From CAYUCE01 sp964443275 (lineage in GTDB: Bacteria; Bipolaricaulota; Bipolaricaulia; CAYUCE01), in the NCBI GenBank assembly GCA_964443275.1, contig CAYUCE010000077.1:1-6317 (forward strand): a DNA stretch of 6,317 nt, read 5' to 3'. The position numbers were made by a program, and so were the translations under genes. The notes under the pieces are model-generated. The model had not been told where the DNA came from. It searched no databases and saw only the letters and a list, made by a program, of their open reading frames with translations. This document shows positions 6,111 to 6,317 of this stretch, piece by piece; position 1 is the stretch's first letter; every line of letters begins with the position of its first letter.

Positions 6111-6262
6111 ATTCTACCTCTTTGCTTCATTACTTTTTATATTAGTCTCACTAAAAATTTACTCTTTAATTTGGCCTTAGTATAAGAGGAAAAATTTATC
6201 TCCATGCCGAAGATTAGATACATGAGCAGAAATAAAACCCAGAGGGTTTAAATGTTGCCTGC
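6111..6262. other. intergenic spacer between tRNA-Val and the DUF402 gene
   Basis: This AT-rich stretch contains no convincing gene. A short hairpin near its right end may end the tRNA transcript. A -10-like TATACT occurs on the minus strand at 6179-6184, without an acceptable -35 partner. The Shine-Dalgarno of the DUF402 gene (GAGGT, 6116-6120) lies at its left end. Confidence 0.5.
6235..6249 (-). terminator. weak hairpin after tRNA-Val
   Basis: On the minus strand AAACCC, a TCT loop and GGGTTT form a 6-bp stem, followed by TATTTCT. It begins 13 nt after the tRNA CCA end. The stem is short and the T tract interrupted, so it is only a possible terminator. Confidence 0.4.
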
Positions 6263-6317
6263 TGGTGGGCGAGACTGGATTTGAACCAGTGACCTCCTGC
6301 TTGTAAGGCAGGCGCTC
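6263..6317 (-). tRNA. tRNA-Val (anticodon TAC), 3' part only
   Basis: The visible 55 nt run from the 3' strand of the D stem (GAGC) through the anticodon arm, variable loop, T arm and acceptor end. The anticodon stem CCTGC/GCAGG encloses the loop CTTACAA (6301-6307), giving anticodon TAC, which reads the valine codon GUA and related codons. The T stem ACTGG/CCAGT encloses the loop TTCAAAT. The acceptor strand CTCGCCC, discriminator A and an encoded CCA (6263-6265) finish the gene. The 5' half lies beyond the window. Confidence 0.95.

Noticed and set aside
6263..6317. tRNA-Val 3' end as an attachment site of an integrated element
   Set aside because: No second copy of the tRNA end and no integrase are visible in the window, and the neighbouring genes are metabolic.

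Overview
The window is a fragment of a bacterial chromosome in which every supported gene lies on the minus strand, so transcription runs from high to low coordinates. Base composition looks moderate (by eye mid-40s % GC). Three features point to an anaerobic, possibly thermophilic bacterium of the Clostridia, Atribacterota or Thermotogota kind: a strong AAGGAGG ribosome binding site, a URO-D-family methyltransferase-like gene plus a relic of a second, and an AglEFG-like sugar transporter. The binding protein has a signal peptide but no lipobox cysteine, which fits a diderm cell better than a monoderm one. The taxonomy is inference only.

Layout in the direction of transcription. At the right edge is the 3' half of a tRNA-Val gene (anticodon TAC, encoded CCA), followed by a spacer with a weak hairpin. 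Next is a DUF402-family gene (5622-6110) with a TTG start. A 217-bp intergenic region then carries a good sigma-A/sigma-70 promoter with palindromic sequence in and around it. From there a sugar-type ABC transporter operon is read: solute-binding protein (4205-5404), a strong intergenic hairpin (4156-4193), two CUT1 permeases (3237-4130 and 2384-3232), and a cytoplasmic five-bladed beta-propeller protein of the GH43/GH130 kind (1460-2371). The string continues with a URO-D-family gene that has lost its middle (1199-1463), a doubtful small ORF (1005-1184), and an almost complete URO-D-family gene (1-1008) that runs off the left edge.

Reading of the system: the binding protein and two permeases import an oligosaccharide or glycoside, and the propeller protein would act on it in the cytoplasm. 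The tightly linked URO-D-family protein belongs to the methyltransferase-like side of that superfamily, not to haem synthesis, and its role in a sugar operon is not obvious. No ABC ATPase and no regulator gene are present, so the ATPase is presumably supplied from elsewhere. The points most worth following are the sugar transporter/propeller/URO-D association, the internally deleted URO-D copy preserved in the operon, the small ORF that overlaps the next start by ATGA, and the hairpin between the binding-protein and permease genes.
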